Position numbers and translations under genes: made by a program. Source: Actinomadura syzygii (lineage in GTDB: Bacteria; Actinomycetota; Actinomycetes; Streptosporangiales; Streptosporangiaceae). Taken from it: a stretch of DNA of 64,000 nucleotides. Position 1 is the first letter of the stretch. Each line of letters starts with the position of its first letter. This document shows positions 6,738 to 17,393 of the stretch, in pieces. The notes below the pieces were generated by a model. That model ran no database searches. It was not told where the DNA came from and saw only the letters and a list, made by a program, of their open reading frames with translations. The DNA lies in the NCBI RefSeq assembly GCF_008085905.1, contig NZ_VSFF01000004.1:1-64000 (forward strand), given 5' to 3'.

Positions 6738-9023
6738 TCATGACGCCCGCAGAACGATGAGGGCAACGTCGTCGTTTGACGGCTCCGGGCCGAAGTCCCG
6801 CACGGCTCGCTGGATGCGGGCGGCGACGGCCCCCGCGCTCAGCCCGGTGCAGTCGGCCAGAAGGCGTTCGAGGCCGCGCCCGTCGCCGAGCAGCCGGCTG
6901 CCGGAACGCCGCTCGGTGACGCCGTCGGTCACGCACAGCAGGACCTCGCCGCGGCGCAGCTCGACGGTGTCGGTGTGGAACTCGACTCCGTCGAACACGC
7001 CGAGCAGCGGCTGCGGCGACGCGACCTCGCGTACCTCGCCCTCGGGGTCGAGCACCAGCGGGGGCGGGTGGCCCGCACTGGTCAGACTGATCGTCACGCC
7101 GTCGCGGCGGCGCCGGGCCGCGATCTCGCCGTGCAGGAGGGTGAGCAGGCGCCCGCGCTCCCCCTCGCCGAGGATGAGCCGGTTGAGGCGGCCGAGCACG
7201 GCGGGGACGGACATGTCCTCGGCGGCGAGGATGCGGAGCGCGTGCCGGGCGAGGCCGGTCACGGCCGCGGCCTCCGGGCCGGTGCCGCACACGTCGCCGA
7301 TCGCGAACCGCCAGCGGGACGCGGGCGCGGCCCCGCCGGGCCGCTGCCCGCTCTCGAAGACGTCGTAGAAGTCGCCGCCGACCTCGCTGCCCTCCCCCGC
7401 GGGCTCGTAGACGACGGCGACCTCCAGGCCCGGGATCTCGGGGATGGCGGGCGGCAGCAGGCTGCGCTGGAGCGCGCTGCTCATGGCGGTCTGCGCGGAG
7501 AACAGCCGGGCGTTGTCGACGGCGAGGGCGGCGCGGCGGCTGAGCTCCTCGGCCAGCTCGACCGCGCTGCGCGGGAAGCGGTCGCCCGCCGGGCGGCCGA
7601 TGACGATGGTGCCGATGCGGCGGCCGCGGGCGACCAGAGGGAAGGCGTAGACCTGGTCGGCGGCGGTGTCGCCGGCGGCGGCGCGGACGTCGGCCGGGGC
7701 GGCGGCGAACCCGTTCCACGGGCCGGGGACGTCCGCCGGCGGGGCGGCGCCCGCCTGTTCGAGCAGCTCGCGCAGCCCGTCGGCGCGGTTCTCGTCGGCG
7801 TGCCAGACGTAGGCGAGCCGGTCGGGCTCGGCCTCGGTGACGGTGTAGACGGCGCACCAGGTGGCGAGGCGCGGCACGACGAGCTGGGCGACGAGCGCCA
7901 TCGTCCGCTCCTGGTCGAGCGTGCCCGCGAGCAGGTCGCTGGCCTCGGCGACGAAGCTGAGCCAGCCGCGCCAGGACCGTTCCAACTCGCCGACCCTGGC
8001 CTTCTCCAGGGAGAGCGACATCTCGTCCGCCAGGCGGCCAAGCCGGACGCCGTCGGCCTCGGCGAAACGGCCGGATGCGGACGAGACCGCGACGACCAGT
8101 CCGGTGAGGCGGCCCTGCGACTCCAGCGGCGCCGCGGCCAGCGACCGCGCCTTCAGCGCCGCCGCGGCCGGGTCGGACGCGTCGGCGGCGACCCAGGGCG
8201 CGCCGGTGCGGGCCGCGGGGCCGAGCCCGGCGATGGACAGCTCGCCGAGCGGCAGCTCGGCGGCGGTGCCGACGGAGGCGCCCATGATCAGGCGGCCGTC
8301 GCGCTCGGTCAGCAGGACGGCCGCGCCGTCCGCGCCGAGCACCTCGCGGACGGTGACGACGCCGTCCTCCATGGACTCGAGGGCGGCGGGGGAACGAAGG
8401 AGCCGGTCGCCCGCGACGGGGACCTCGCCGACGCCCTCGGCCATCCTGCCGTCCCGCGCGGGGCCCGCGCCGTCGCGTTCGGCCTTCGCGTCGCGTCCCG
8501 CGCGCTCCAGGGCGCGGTCGCGGGCGGCCTCGCGCCGCGCGTCGCCGCGGGCGGCCGGCGACGGGCGCTCGCCCGCGGCCTCCCCCTCGTACGATCCGGG
8601 CGGCGCGGACGGGGTCGCCCCGTTCGACGCGCCGGGCCGGGGCAGCCGGAACCAGACGCCCTTGGTGCGGCGGTCGTAGGACACGCCCCAGGACTCGGCG
8701 AGCCGCGCGATCGACGGCAGCCCGCGCCCGCTGGACGCGGTCACCCCCGGCATCTCGATGCCGCGGGTGGGGTGCCGGTCGCGGACCTCGACCCTGATGT
8801 CGCCCGCCTCCAGGTGGAGGGACACCTCGAAGGACGTCCCGGCGTAGGCGATCGCGTTGGTGGCGAGCTCGCTGGTGGCGAGGACGGCGTCGTCCGCGAC
8901 GTCGTCCAGGCCCCAGTCGGCGAGGACCTTGCGGACGAACCGGCGCGCGTCCGCCACCGCCGCCGCGGCGGACGGGAACGTCGCCGACGCCGTCTGCCGA
9001 TCCAAGAGTCGCCCTTCGCTCAT
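6738..9023 (-). CDS. SpoIIE-family PP2C phosphatase with RsbW-like and GAF domains
   Basis: The 761-aa signalling phosphatase is expected to dephosphorylate a STAS anti-anti-sigma factor. Domains in order: an N-terminal GHKL ATPase (about 10-150; N-box ELATNAIAYA, G-box SGRGLPSIA), a charged Ala/Arg/Glu linker (about 150-205), GAF-like sensor 1 (about 205-345), GAF-like sensor 2 (about 355-500), and the PP2C-type SpoIIE domain (about 520-760). The metal and catalytic motifs GGDFYDVF, IGDVCGTGPEAA, SAGHPPPLV, VTDGVTERR and NDDVALIVL are all present. It therefore carries its own kinase-like domain, so it may both phosphorylate and dephosphorylate partners. The STAS target gene is immediately downstream, supporting a single switch operon. 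Confidence 0.93.
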   Translation of the reverse strand: MSEGRLLDRQTASATFPSAAAAVADARRFVRKVLADWGLDDVADDAVLATSELATNAIAYAGTSFEVSLHLEAGDIRVEVRDRHPTRGIEMPGVTASSGRGLPSIARLAESWGVSYDRRTKGVWFRLPRPGASNGATPSAPPGSYEGEAAGERPSPAARGDARREAARDRALERAGRDAKAERDGAGPARDGRMAEGVGEVPVAGDRLLRSPAALESMEDGVVTVREVLGADGAAVLLTERDGRLIMGASVGTAAELPLGELSIAGLGPAARTGAPWVAADASDPAAAALKARSLAAAPLESQGRLTGLVVAVSSASGRFAEADGVRLGRLADEMSLSLEKARVGELERSWRGWLSFVAEASDLLAGTLDQERTMALVAQLVVPRLATWCAVYTVTEAEPDRLAYVWHADENRADGLRELLEQAGAAPPADVPGPWNGFAAAPADVRAAAGDTAADQVYAFPLVARGRRIGTIVIGRPAGDRFPRSAVELAEELSRRAALAVDNARLFSAQTAMSSALQRSLLPPAIPEIPGLEVAVVYEPAGEGSEVGGDFYDVFESGQRPGGAAPASRWRFAIGDVCGTGPEAAAVTGLARHALRILAAEDMSVPAVLGRLNRLILGEGERGRLLTLLHGEIAARRRRDGVTISLTSAGHPPPLVLDPEGEVREVASPQPLLGVFDGVEFHTDTVELRRGEVLLCVTDGVTERRSGSRLLGDGRGLERLLADCTGLSAGAVAARIQRAVRDFGPEPSNDDVALIVLRAS

Positions 9024-9354
9024 GCTCTTCGTTACCCGGTTCCGGCCATCGTGACAGACCGGGCGTCCCCCCGGCCACGCGAGGCCGCGATCCGGGTGCG
9101 GAAGCCCCGGGCGGGATGCCCCGCCGCGGCACGACAGACCGTAACACGAAGACTACAAGGGCGGATCCACGGTCATGACCGCCCGTTCACAGGCCGGGCC
9201 GGAACGGACTCCACGGCGGCGCGGCGACGTAGAGTTGGGGGCGGCCGGGAGTAGAGGCCAGAGCCAGGAGTCCGCGCCGTCCGGATGCCCCGCCGCCCGG
9301 GACGCCCGGCGGCGGCCGGACCCTCGACGACCGCGGGCCAGGAGGATTGAGAGC

Positions 9355-12300
9355 ATGCCGCGTACCGCGACTCGCGCCCGCCCCGGCGGCGGGTACCGCG
9401 ACACCGCCCCCCGCTACAGCGACGCCGACCTCGAACCGCTGCTGAAGGCGCTGATCGCCGTCCGGGACGGCAAGGCGAGGACGGAGCTGAAGGTGCCGGG
9501 CGAGGGCGCCGTGGCGGAGGCCGCGGCGGTCCTGGAGGAGATCCGGCAGAACGCCGACGAGCTGTCGTCCGGGCTGTCCCGGGTGCGGCGCGAGATCGGC
9601 CGGGAGGGCCAGCTGCGGGGGCGGCTGACGCCGGGCACGCTGCGCGGCACCTGGGCCACGGCCGTGGAGGACTCCAACGCCATCATCGACAAGCTGACCG
9701 ACCTCGCGACCGGCATGAGCCAGGTCGTCGAGGCGGTGGCGGCGGGCGACCTGAGCCAGCGGGTCGAGCTGCGGGTGCGCGGAAGGCCGATGCGCGGCGA
9801 GCTGCTGCGCATGGCGAAGTCGGTGAACGGCATGGTGGAGCTGCTCGACCAGTTCACCTGGGAGGTCACCCAGTTCGCCCGCGAGGTCGGCACCGAGGGG
9901 CGGCTCGGCGGCCAGGCCCCGGCGCGCGGCATGACGGGCCGCTGGCGGGACGTGACCGCGTCGGTGAACGTGATGGCGTCCCGGCTGACGTCCCAGGTCC
10001 GCGACATCGCGGAGGTCACCACGGCGGTCGCGAAGGGCGACCTGACCCGCAAGGTGACGGTGGAGGCGACCGGTGAGCTGCAGGAGCTGAAGCTCACCGT
10101 GAACACGATGGTCGACCAGCTGTCGGCGTTCGCCGACGAGGTCACCCGCGTGGCCCGCGAGGTCGGCACCGAGGGGCAGCTCGGCGGGCAGGCGAACGTC
10201 CCGGGCGTCAGCGGCGTCTGGAAGAACCTGACCGACAACGTCAACGCGATGGCCGACAACCTGACCTACCAGGTGCGCGGCATCGCGCAGGTCACGACGG
10301 CGGTCGCCGAGGGCGACCTGGCCAAGAAGATCACCGTGGACGCGCAGGGCGAGATCGCCCAGCTCAAGGACACGGTGAACACGATGGTCGACACGCTGTC
10401 GGCGTTCGCCGACGAGGTCACCCGCGTCGCCCGCGAGGTCGGCACCGAGGGCCGCCTCGGCGGCCAGGCCCGCGTGCCCGGCGTGAGCGGCGTCTGGAAG
10501 GACCTGACCAACAACGTCAACGGCATGGCGTCCAACCTGACGTTCCAGGTGCGGAACATCGCGCAGGTGACGACGGCGGTCGCCGAGGGCGACCTGGGCA
10601 AGAAGATCACGGTCGACGCGCAGGGCGAGATCCTGGAGCTGAAGGACACCGTGAACGCGATGGTCGACACGCTGTCGGCGTTCGCGTCCGAGGTCACCCG
10701 CGTCGCCCGCGAGGTCGGCACGGAGGGGCGGCTCGGCGGCCAGGCGATCGTGCCCGGCGCGGGCGGTGTCTGGCTCGACCTGACCGACAACGTCAACTCG
10801 ATGGCGAACAACCTGACGTCCCAGGTCCGCGGGATCGCGCAGGTGACGACGGCGGTCGCGAAGGGCGACCTGACCCGCAAGATCGAGGTGGACGCGCAGG
10901 GCGAGATCCTCCAGCTGAAGGACACCCTGAACACCATGGTCGACACGCTGTCGGCCTTCGCGGACGAGGTCAGCCGCGTCGCCCGCGAGGTCGGCACCGA
11001 GGGCCGCCTCGGCGGCCAGGCCCGGGTGCCCGGCGCGGGCGGCATGTGGAAGGACCTGACCGACAACGTCAACGGGATGGCGTCCAACCTGACCTACCAG
11101 GTCCGCAACATCGCCCAGGTCGCGACGGCGGTCGCGCACGGCGACCTGACGCGCCGGATCGACGTCAACGCCCAGGGCGAGATCCTGGAGCTGAAGACGA
11201 CGCTGAACAAGATGGTCGACACGCTGTCGTCGTTCGCGTCCGAGGTGACGCGCGTGGCGCGGGAGGTCGGCATCGAGGGACGGCTCGGCGGCCAGGCCGA
11301 GGTCGAGGGCGTGTCCGGCACCTGGAAGCGGCTGACCGAGAGCGTCAACGAGCTGGCCGGGAACCTCACCACACAGGTCCGCGCGATCGGCGAGGTGGCG
11401 AGCGCGGTCGCCACCGGCGACCTGACCCGGACGATCACCGTGGAGGCGCGCGGCGAGGTCGCGGAGCTGTCCGACAACGTGAACCTGATGGTCGCGACGC
11501 TGCGCGAGACGACCCGCGCCAACGAGGAGCAGGACTGGCTCAAGACCAACCTCGCGCGGATCGGCGGGCTCATGCAGGGCCACCGCGACCTCATGCAGGT
11601 CGCGGAGCTGATCATGCGGGAGCTGACCCCGACGGCGAGCGCGCAGTACGGCGCGTTCTACCTCGCGGAGAGCATCGGCGACGAGACGGAGCTCGCGCTG
11701 ATCGCCGGGTACGGGACGGCGCGCGGCCGGGCGCTCCGCGGCGGCGGGACCGGCGACGTCCGGTTCGCGCTCGGCGAGGGCCTGGTCGGGCAGGCGGCGC
11801 AGGAGCGGCGCCCGCTGCTGATCGCGGACGCGCCCGCCGACTACGTGAAGATCGGGTCGGGCCTCGGCGAGGCGTCCCCGGTCAACATCATCGTGCTGCC
11901 GATCGTGTTCGAGGACGAGGTGCTCGGCGCGATCGAGCTGGCCTCCTTCGGCCGGTTCACCGACGTCCACCTGGCGTTCTTCAGCCAGCTCATCGAGACG
12001 ATCGGGGTGACGCTGAACGCGATCCGCGCGAACACCCGCACCGAGCAGCTGCTCGGCGAGTCGCAGCGGCTCGCGCAGGAGCTCCAGGAGCGGTCGGACG
12101 AGCTGCAGCGCCAGCAGGGCGAGCTGCGGCACTCCAACACCGAACTGGAGGAGAAGGCGGCGCTGCTGGCCCAGCAGAACCGCGCGATCGAGATCCAGAA
12201 CTTCCAGATCGAGCAGGCGAGGCGGACGCTGGAGGAGCGCGCCGAGCAGCTCGCGATCTCGTCCCGGTACAAGTCGGAGTTCCTGGCGAACATGTCGCAC

Positions 12301-13653
12301 GAGCTGCGCACGCCGCTGAACAGCCTGCTCGTGCTGGCGAAGCTGCTGTCGGAGAACCAGGAGGGCAACCTCACCGGCAAGCAGGTGGAGTTCTCCCAGA
12401 CGATCCACGACTCCGGCACCGACCTGCTGGAGCTGATCAACGACATCCTCGACCTGGCGAAGGTCGAGGCCGGGAAGATGGAGGCGCATCCGCAGCGGAT
12501 CGCGGTGTCGGCGCTGGTCGACTACGTCGAGGCGACGTTCCGGCCGCTGTCGGTCGACAAGGGGCTCCACTTCGGCGTGGAGGTCGCGCCGGACGTCCCG
12601 TCCACGCTGCACACCGACGAGCAGCGGCTGCAGCAGGTGCTGCGGAACCTGCTGTCCAACGCGGTGAAGTTCACCGCGGAGGGCGAGGTACGCCTCGTGA
12701 TCGAGCGGGCGGGCGACATCGACTTCGCGCTGCCCGCGCTGTGGAACACCCCGGACGTCATCGCGTTCCGGGTGATCGACACCGGCATCGGGGTCAGCGC
12801 GGACAAGCTGCAGGAGATCTTCGAGCCGTTCCAGCAGGCCGACGGGACGACCAGCCGCCGCTACGGCGGCACCGGGCTCGGCCTGTCGATCAGCCGGAAC
12901 ATCGCGCGGCTGCTCGGCGGCGAGATCCACGCCGAGAGCAGGCCGGGCCAGGGCAGCGTGTTCACGCTGTACCTGCCCGCGCAGTACAGCGAGCGCGACG
13001 GGCGGCGGCGGGCCGCGGCGCCGGACGAGGCGACCGCGCCGGACGGCGTGCCGGGCGTGCCGCCCCTGCCCGGCGCGGGGCAGGGCGGCGGGATGCCGGG
13101 GAACGGCGGCGGGCCGCACGCTTTGTCCGGGGGCGTGTCCGCGCCGTCCGGGGAGAACGGGCTGCCGGCGGAGCAGCGCCCGCCCGGCGGAGAGCGGCCG
13201 GGCGAAGGCGACGCCGCGCTGAACGGCCTGCTCGAGGAGCCGCCCGCGGACTTCCTCGACACCGTCCTGTCGGGCCGCAAGGTGCTGATCGTCGACGACG
13301 ACGTCCGGAACGTGTTCGCGCTGACCAGCGTCCTGGAGGGGTACGGGATGGAGGTCCTGTACGCCGAGGACGGGCAGGCCGGGATCGACGTCCTGCACCG
13401 CAACCCGGACGTCGCGGTCGTCCTGATGGACGTGATGATGCCGGGACTCGACGGCTACGCCACCACGGCCGCGATCCGCGAGATGCCGCAGTTCGCCGAG
13501 CTGCCCATTATCGTGATCACGGCGAAGGTGATGCGGGGCGACCGGGAGCGGAGCCTGGAGTCCGGCGCGTCGGACTACGTGCCGAAGCCGGTCGACGTGG
13601 ACCATCTTCTTGACGTCATGAGGAACTGGCTGCAACCCTCCATCGTCCGCTGA
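9355..13653 (+). CDS. hybrid histidine kinase with seven tandem HAMP units (class III-like)
   Basis: The 1,432-aa soluble sensor kinase has no membrane segment. It contains seven HAMP units (about residues 115-720) with a 92-residue period built around VTTAVAxGDL and REVGTEGxLGGQ. These are followed by a GAF domain (about 735-890), a long coiled coil (about 895-975), HisKA with HELRTPLN (His982), a GHKL ATPase (N-box LLSNAVKF, G-boxes DTGIGV and GGTGLGLS), a Pro/Gly-rich linker and a C-terminal receiver (about 1307-1430, phospho-acceptor Asp1359). This architecture resembles fungal group III osmosensing kinases and their actinobacterial relatives. The ATG at 9355 follows AGGAGG by 9 nt. A separate receiver protein gene follows, so a phosphorelay is likely. 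Confidence 0.95.
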   Translation: MPRTATRARPGGGYRDTAPRYSDADLEPLLKALIAVRDGKARTELKVPGEGAVAEAAAVLEEIRQNADELSSGLSRVRREIGREGQLRGRLTPGTLRGTWATAVEDSNAIIDKLTDLATGMSQVVEAVAAGDLSQRVELRVRGRPMRGELLRMAKSVNGMVELLDQFTWEVTQFAREVGTEGRLGGQAPARGMTGRWRDVTASVNVMASRLTSQVRDIAEVTTAVAKGDLTRKVTVEATGELQELKLTVNTMVDQLSAFADEVTRVAREVGTEGQLGGQANVPGVSGVWKNLTDNVNAMADNLTYQVRGIAQVTTAVAEGDLAKKITVDAQGEIAQLKDTVNTMVDTLSAFADEVTRVAREVGTEGRLGGQARVPGVSGVWKDLTNNVNGMASNLTFQVRNIAQVTTAVAEGDLGKKITVDAQGEILELKDTVNAMVDTLSAFASEVTRVAREVGTEGRLGGQAIVPGAGGVWLDLTDNVNSMANNLTSQVRGIAQVTTAVAKGDLTRKIEVDAQGEILQLKDTLNTMVDTLSAFADEVSRVAREVGTEGRLGGQARVPGAGGMWKDLTDNVNGMASNLTYQVRNIAQVATAVAHGDLTRRIDVNAQGEILELKTTLNKMVDTLSSFASEVTRVAREVGIEGRLGGQAEVEGVSGTWKRLTESVNELAGNLTTQVRAIGEVASAVATGDLTRTITVEARGEVAELSDNVNLMVATLRETTRANEEQDWLKTNLARIGGLMQGHRDLMQVAELIMRELTPTASAQYGAFYLAESIGDETELALIAGYGTARGRALRGGGTGDVRFALGEGLVGQAAQERRPLLIADAPADYVKIGSGLGEASPVNIIVLPIVFEDEVLGAIELASFGRFTDVHLAFFSQLIETIGVTLNAIRANTRTEQLLGESQRLAQELQERSDELQRQQGELRHSNTELEEKAALLAQQNRAIEIQNFQIEQARRTLEERAEQLAISSRYKSEFLANMSHELRTPLNSLLVLAKLLSENQEGNLTGKQVEFSQTIHDSGTDLLELINDILDLAKVEAGKMEAHPQRIAVSALVDYVEATFRPLSVDKGLHFGVEVAPDVPSTLHTDEQRLQQVLRNLLSNAVKFTAEGEVRLVIERAGDIDFALPALWNTPDVIAFRVIDTGIGVSADKLQEIFEPFQQADGTTSRRYGGTGLGLSISRNIARLLGGEIHAESRPGQGSVFTLYLPAQYSERDGRRRAAAPDEATAPDGVPGVPPLPGAGQGGGMPGNGGGPHALSGGVSAPSGENGLPAEQRPPGGERPGEGDAALNGLLEEPPADFLDTVLSGRKVLIVDDDVRNVFALTSVLEGYGMEVLYAEDGQAGIDVLHRNPDVAVVLMDVMMPGLDGYATTAAIREMPQFAELPIIVITAKVMRGDRERSLESGASDYVPKPVDVDHLLDVMRNWLQPSIVR

Positions 13654-13737
13654 GCAGAGGAGTCGCCTGGCAGGCGGGGGCCGCCGTGCGCGCCGGCGCG
13701 GTCGGCGGCGGCGGGGACCGGATCGGAGAGAGGGCGC

Positions 13738-14385
13738 GTGGACGACAAGGCCAAGATCCTGCTCGTGGACGACCGGGAGGAGAACCTGATCGCGCTGGAG
13801 GCGATCCTCAGCTCGCTCGATCAGGATCTCGTCCGGGCCCGGTCCGGTGAGGAGGCGCTGAAGGCGCTGCTCACCGACGAGTACGCGGTCATCCTGCTGG
13901 ACGTCGTCATGCCGGGGATGGACGGGTTCGAGACGGCCCGCGACATCAAGCGCCGCAAGAAGACCCGCGACCTGCCGATCATCTTCCTGACCGCGGTGAA
14001 CAGCGACCCCGACTACGCGTTCCGTGGGTACGCGGCGGGCGCGGTCGACTTCATCTCCAAGCCGTTCGACCCGTGGGTGCTGCGCGCGAAGGTGTCGGTG
14101 TTCGTGGAGCTGCACAACAAGAACAAGCAGCTCCGCGACCAGACGACCCTGCTGCGCGAGCAGGCGGCGCTCCTCCGCGAGCAGGCGACGCTGCTGCGGG
14201 CGCGTCCGCTGGACGACCCGCAGGCCGGCCGGCGGATCACTGACCGGCTGGTCTCGCTGGAGGAGCAGGCGGAGCTGGTCGGCAAGCGTGTCCCCATCAC
14301 GCTGCGCGACGACTTCGCCGAGCTGGACCGCCGCCTGGCCGACCTGCGCCGGGCCCTCGACGGCGAGGACCCGGCGGCGTCCTGA
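13738..14385 (+). CDS. single-receiver response regulator with C-terminal coiled coil
   Basis: The 215-aa protein has an N-terminal receiver domain (phospho-acceptor Asp55, conserved Lys108 in ISKPFD). It then has a heptad-like helix rich in LREQA repeats (about residues 128-155) and a helical tail, with no DNA-binding domain. The GTG start follows GGAGAGAGGG. It lies 84 bp downstream of the hybrid kinase and is the natural partner for that kinase's phosphorelay or a stoichiometric interaction partner. Output is presumably protein-protein contact, possibly feeding the adjacent partner-switching module; this is inference. Confidence 0.88.
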   Translation: MDDKAKILLVDDREENLIALEAILSSLDQDLVRARSGEEALKALLTDEYAVILLDVVMPGMDGFETARDIKRRKKTRDLPIIFLTAVNSDPDYAFRGYAAGAVDFISKPFDPWVLRAKVSVFVELHNKNKQLRDQTTLLREQAALLREQATLLRARPLDDPQAGRRITDRLVSLEEQAELVGKRVPITLRDDFAELDRRLADLRRALDGEDPAAS

Positions 14386-14404
14386 CCAGCTGTTCCGCGC
14401 GAGA

Positions 14405-15805
14405 TCAGTTCTGCTGTGCGAGTCGTGCGCGGGCGGTGGCGATGCGGGCGAGGGTGCGGTCGCGGCCGAGGATCTCCAGCGACTCGAACAGCGGGAGGCC
14501 GACGGTGCGGCCGGTGACGGCCACCCGGACGGGCGCCTGCGTCTTGCCGAGCTTGAGCCCGTGTTCGGCGCCGATGCGCTCCAGCCGATCCTTCAGCTCG
14601 TCGGCGTGCCAGGGGGCGTCCAGGTAGGCGGCCTCGGCGGCGGCGAGGATCTCGGCGGCGGGGCCCTTCATCGCCTTGTTCCAGGACTGCTCGTCGGACG
14701 GCGGCTCGTCCAGGAACACGAAGTCGATCATCGGGACGATCTCCGACAGCAGCGCCACCCGGGTCTGCGCCAGCGGCGCCAGCTCGGCGAACACGGCGAC
14801 GTCGACGTCGAACGGGGCCCGCTCCAGGAACGGCAGGCACTCGGCGATGAACTTCTCCACCGGCAGCGCGCGGATGTACTCGCCGTTGAACGCGCGGAGC
14901 TTCTTCTCGTCGAAGAACGCGGGCGAGGTGTTGACGTCCTCGATGCGGAACTCCTCGACGATCACGTCCCAGGGGACGATCTCGCGGTCGCCCGACGGGG
15001 CCCAGCCGAGCAGCATCAGGTAGTTGCGCATGGCGTCGGCGAGGTAGCCCTCGGCCTGGTAGTCCTCCAGCGCGACCTTGTCGCGGCGCTTGGACAGCTT
15101 CTGCCGCTTCTCGTTGACGACGACGGCGACGTGCGCCCACACGGGCGGCTCCGCGCCGAGCGCCTCCCAGAGCAGCTGCTGCTTGGGCGCGTTCGACAGG
15201 TGCTCCTCGGCGCGCACCACGTGCGTGATGCCCTGGCTCATGTCGTCGACCACGTTGGCCAGCAGGAACGTGACGGACCCGTCCGCGCGGGCGATGACGA
15301 AGTCCTCAAGGACGGCGTTCTCGAACACCGGCTTGCCGCGCAGCAGGTCGACGACGGTGGTCTGCCCCTCGTCCGGCGTGCGGAAGCGGAGGGCGCGGCC
15401 GGGGCCGGGCTCCAGGCCGCGGTCGCGGCAGAAGCCGTCGTAGCCCTTGTGCTGGTCGCCGGTGCGGGCGATGACGGCCTCGCGGGTGCAGTCGCAGTAG
15501 TAGGCGCGGCCCGCGTCCTTGAGCGTCTGGACGGCCTCGGCGTGCCGGTCGGCGTTGGCGGACTGGAAGTAGGGGCCCTCGTACTGCTCGCCGTCGATGC
15601 CGAGCCAGGCGAGGGCGCGGATGATGCCCTCGGTCCATTCGGGGCTGTTGCGGGAGGCGTCGGTGTCCTCGATCCGGAGCACGAGCGTCCCGCCGGACTG
15701 CACGGCCATCACCCAGTTGAACAGCGCCGAGCGGGCGCCGCCGACATGGAACATGCCGGTCGGGGACGGGGCGAACCGGACGCGGATCGAAGAGCTCGAA
15801 GACAT
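14405..15805 (-). CDS. gltX: glutamyl-tRNA synthetase
   Basis: The 466-aa class I aminoacyl-tRNA synthetase attaches glutamate to tRNA-Glu (and, in organisms using GatCAB, also to tRNA-Gln). The HIGH-type motif is FHVGG after RFAPSPTG, and the KMSKS-type motif is KLSKR. A catalytic-core segment [10 protein letters not shown] is intact. The ATG at 15805 gives the usual short N-terminus; an upstream in-frame extension belongs to the neighbouring gene region. The gene is convergent with the response regulator, 19 bp away. Confidence 0.96.
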   Translation of the reverse strand: MSSSSSIRVRFAPSPTGMFHVGGARSALFNWVMAVQSGGTLVLRIEDTDASRNSPEWTEGIIRALAWLGIDGEQYEGPYFQSANADRHAEAVQTLKDAGRAYYCDCTREAVIARTGDQHKGYDGFCRDRGLEPGPGRALRFRTPDEGQTTVVDLLRGKPVFENAVLEDFVIARADGSVTFLLANVVDDMSQGITHVVRAEEHLSNAPKQQLLWEALGAEPPVWAHVAVVVNEKRQKLSKRRDKVALEDYQAEGYLADAMRNYLMLLGWAPSGDREIVPWDVIVEEFRIEDVNTSPAFFDEKKLRAFNGEYIRALPVEKFIAECLPFLERAPFDVDVAVFAELAPLAQTRVALLSEIVPMIDFVFLDEPPSDEQSWNKAMKGPAAEILAAAEAAYLDAPWHADELKDRLERIGAEHGLKLGKTQAPVRVAVTGRTVGLPLFESLEILGRDRTLARIATARARLAQQN

Positions 15806-15861
15806 GCCTTCAAGGGTAGAGCGCGCGGGCCCCCGCTCGCGCCGGGACCCGCGCGGGGTCG

Positions 15862-16440
15862 CTACGGCTTCCAGCGCGGGTCGCGGCCCGCCATGCCGAG
15901 GACGCGGTCGAGCAGCGGCGCGTCGGCGGGCACCGGTACCTCGGGCCCGAACACGCCGTACTGGCGGCTCATCTCCGCCGCCGGGACGATCTGCTCCCAC
16001 GCCGCTTCCACGACCGCGGGCGGGAAGGACGGCTCGCGGCCGGTGGCGACGGCGAGGTCCCAGCCGTGCACGACGCACTCCCCGAAGAGGATCCCCGCGA
16101 TGAACGCGGCGGGCATGCCCTCCTTGTTGCCGGTCAGGCTGGTGTCGCCCTCCCACGCCGCCGGGTCCTGCCACGCCTCGGCGGTCCGGCGCGCCTGGTC
16201 GGCGTACCGCTCGGCCCAGCCCGGCGCGGCGGTGAAGTCGTGGTCCTCCCCCGGCCCGGCGGGCGGCTGCCTGCGCGCGGCCGTCTCGCCCCTGGCCGAC
16301 CAGACGATCAGGTGGTTGACCAGGGCGCGCACGTCCCACTCGGCGCACGGGGTCGGCGCGTCCAGCCGGTCCTCCGGCGTCTCCAGGACGATCTTCGCCG
16401 CGGCCTCGGCGGCGGGGACCAGCTGAGTCCGGATATCCAT
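15862..16440 (-). CDS. TIGR03086-type DinB-like metal-binding protein
   Basis: The 192-aa protein belongs to the mycothiol-dependent maleylpyruvate isomerase/DinB-fold group of actinobacteria. Visible are the N-terminal helix with [15 protein letters not shown] (metal-ligand His) and the later [15 protein letters not shown] (second His region). The ATG at 16440 is preferred because GAGG precedes it by 8 nt; longer forms start at 16458 or 16533. Family members are thought to be thiol-dependent transferases, but substrates are mostly unknown. It is 56 bp downstream of... rather, upstream of gltX on the same strand and divergent from the AraC-type regulator. Confidence 0.8.
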   Translation of the reverse strand: MDIRTQLVPAAEAAAKIVLETPEDRLDAPTPCAEWDVRALVNHLIVWSARGETAARRQPPAGPGEDHDFTAAPGWAERYADQARRTAEAWQDPAAWEGDTSLTGNKEGMPAAFIAGILFGECVVHGWDLAVATGREPSFPPAVVEAAWEQIVPAAEMSRQYGVFGPEVPVPADAPLLDRVLGMAGRDPRWKP

Positions 16441-16553
16441 CACGCTTTCCTCGCTCATCAGTTCGAACACGTCGCCAACGCTAGGCGGGGGCTCGGGCGC
16501 GCGTCTTGCAAAAACGCGACATCCCACCGGCACGGGCCGCTTAGCCTGGGGCG

Positions 16554-17393
16554 ATGGGACGTCCCCTACCCGATGGGACGCGGGGCATCCTGCGCCCGCG
16601 GACGGCCCTCGACAGCTTCCGGGTCGAGCGGATCGCGCCGCCGCCGGAGCTGGCCCCGTTCGTGGCCAACCTGTGGGTGCTGCGCTGGGATCTGCGGGGG
16701 CGTCCGCCGCACCGGCAGCAGGTGCTCACGCGGCCGTCCGTGCACGTGACGTTCACGAGCTACCTGACGTCCGGGACGACGCGGGCCCGCGTCGTCGGCG
16801 TCGTCCGCGACGACTTCGCCGAGGAGATCGCGGGCGAGGGGCGGGTGGTCGGCGCGGCGTTCCGGCCGGGCGGGTTCCGGCCGTTCGCGGGCGGCCCGGT
16901 CGCCGCGCTGACCGGCCGGTTCGCCGGGGTGGACGAGGTGTTCGGCGCGCCGGGCCGGGCGCTCGCCGACGAAGTCTTCGCAACGGCCGACGACGGCGCG
17001 GCCGTCGCGCGGCTGGCGTCGTTCCTGAGCGGGCTGCGGCCGGAGCCCGACCCGTCCATCGAGCGGGCGGCGCAGATCGTGGAGCGGATCGCGGCGTCGC
17101 CGGGCCTGGTCAGGGTGGACCGGCTCGCCGAGGACGCGGGGCTCAGCGCCCGCACCCTGCAACGGCTGTTCCGCGAGTACGTGGGCGTGGGCCCGAAGTG
17201 GGTGATCCGCCGGTTCCGGATGCAGGAGGCCGCCGAGCGGGCCGCGTCCGGGTCGCCGCCCGACTGGGCGGCGCTGGCGGCCGAGCTGGGCTACGCCGAC
17301 CAGGCGCATTTCGTCCGCGACTTCACGGCGGCGGTCGGGACGTCCCCCGCGAAGTACGCGCGCGAAAGCGGCCCTGGCAGTATCGATGCATGA
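16554..17393 (+). CDS. AraC-family transcriptional regulator
   Basis: The 279-aa protein has an N-terminal ligand-type domain with ARVVGVVRDDF and FRPGGFRPF (DUF6597-like), and a C-terminal double helix-turn-helix (about 180-270; LSARTLQRLFREYVGVGPKWVIRRFR and YADQAHFVRDFTAAVGTSPAKY segments). It starts with ATG at 16554 and its TGA overlaps the ATG of the Nudix gene (ATGA), indicating translational coupling. It is divergent from the DinB-like gene, which it may control. Confidence 0.9.
   Translation: MGRPLPDGTRGILRPRTALDSFRVERIAPPPELAPFVANLWVLRWDLRGRPPHRQQVLTRPSVHVTFTSYLTSGTTRARVVGVVRDDFAEEIAGEGRVVGAAFRPGGFRPFAGGPVAALTGRFAGVDEVFGAPGRALADEVFATADDGAAVARLASFLSGLRPEPDPSIERAAQIVERIAASPGLVRVDRLAEDAGLSARTLQRLFREYVGVGPKWVIRRFRMQEAAERAASGSPPDWAALAAELGYADQAHFVRDFTAAVGTSPAKYARESGPGSIDA

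Noticed and set aside
9187-14115. A 1,642-codon open frame on the strand opposite the hybrid kinase.
   Set aside because: It is a GC-bias shadow: its Leu/Arg/Asp-rich translation mirrors the HAMP repeats, and the sense strand encodes a complete, motif-rich kinase.
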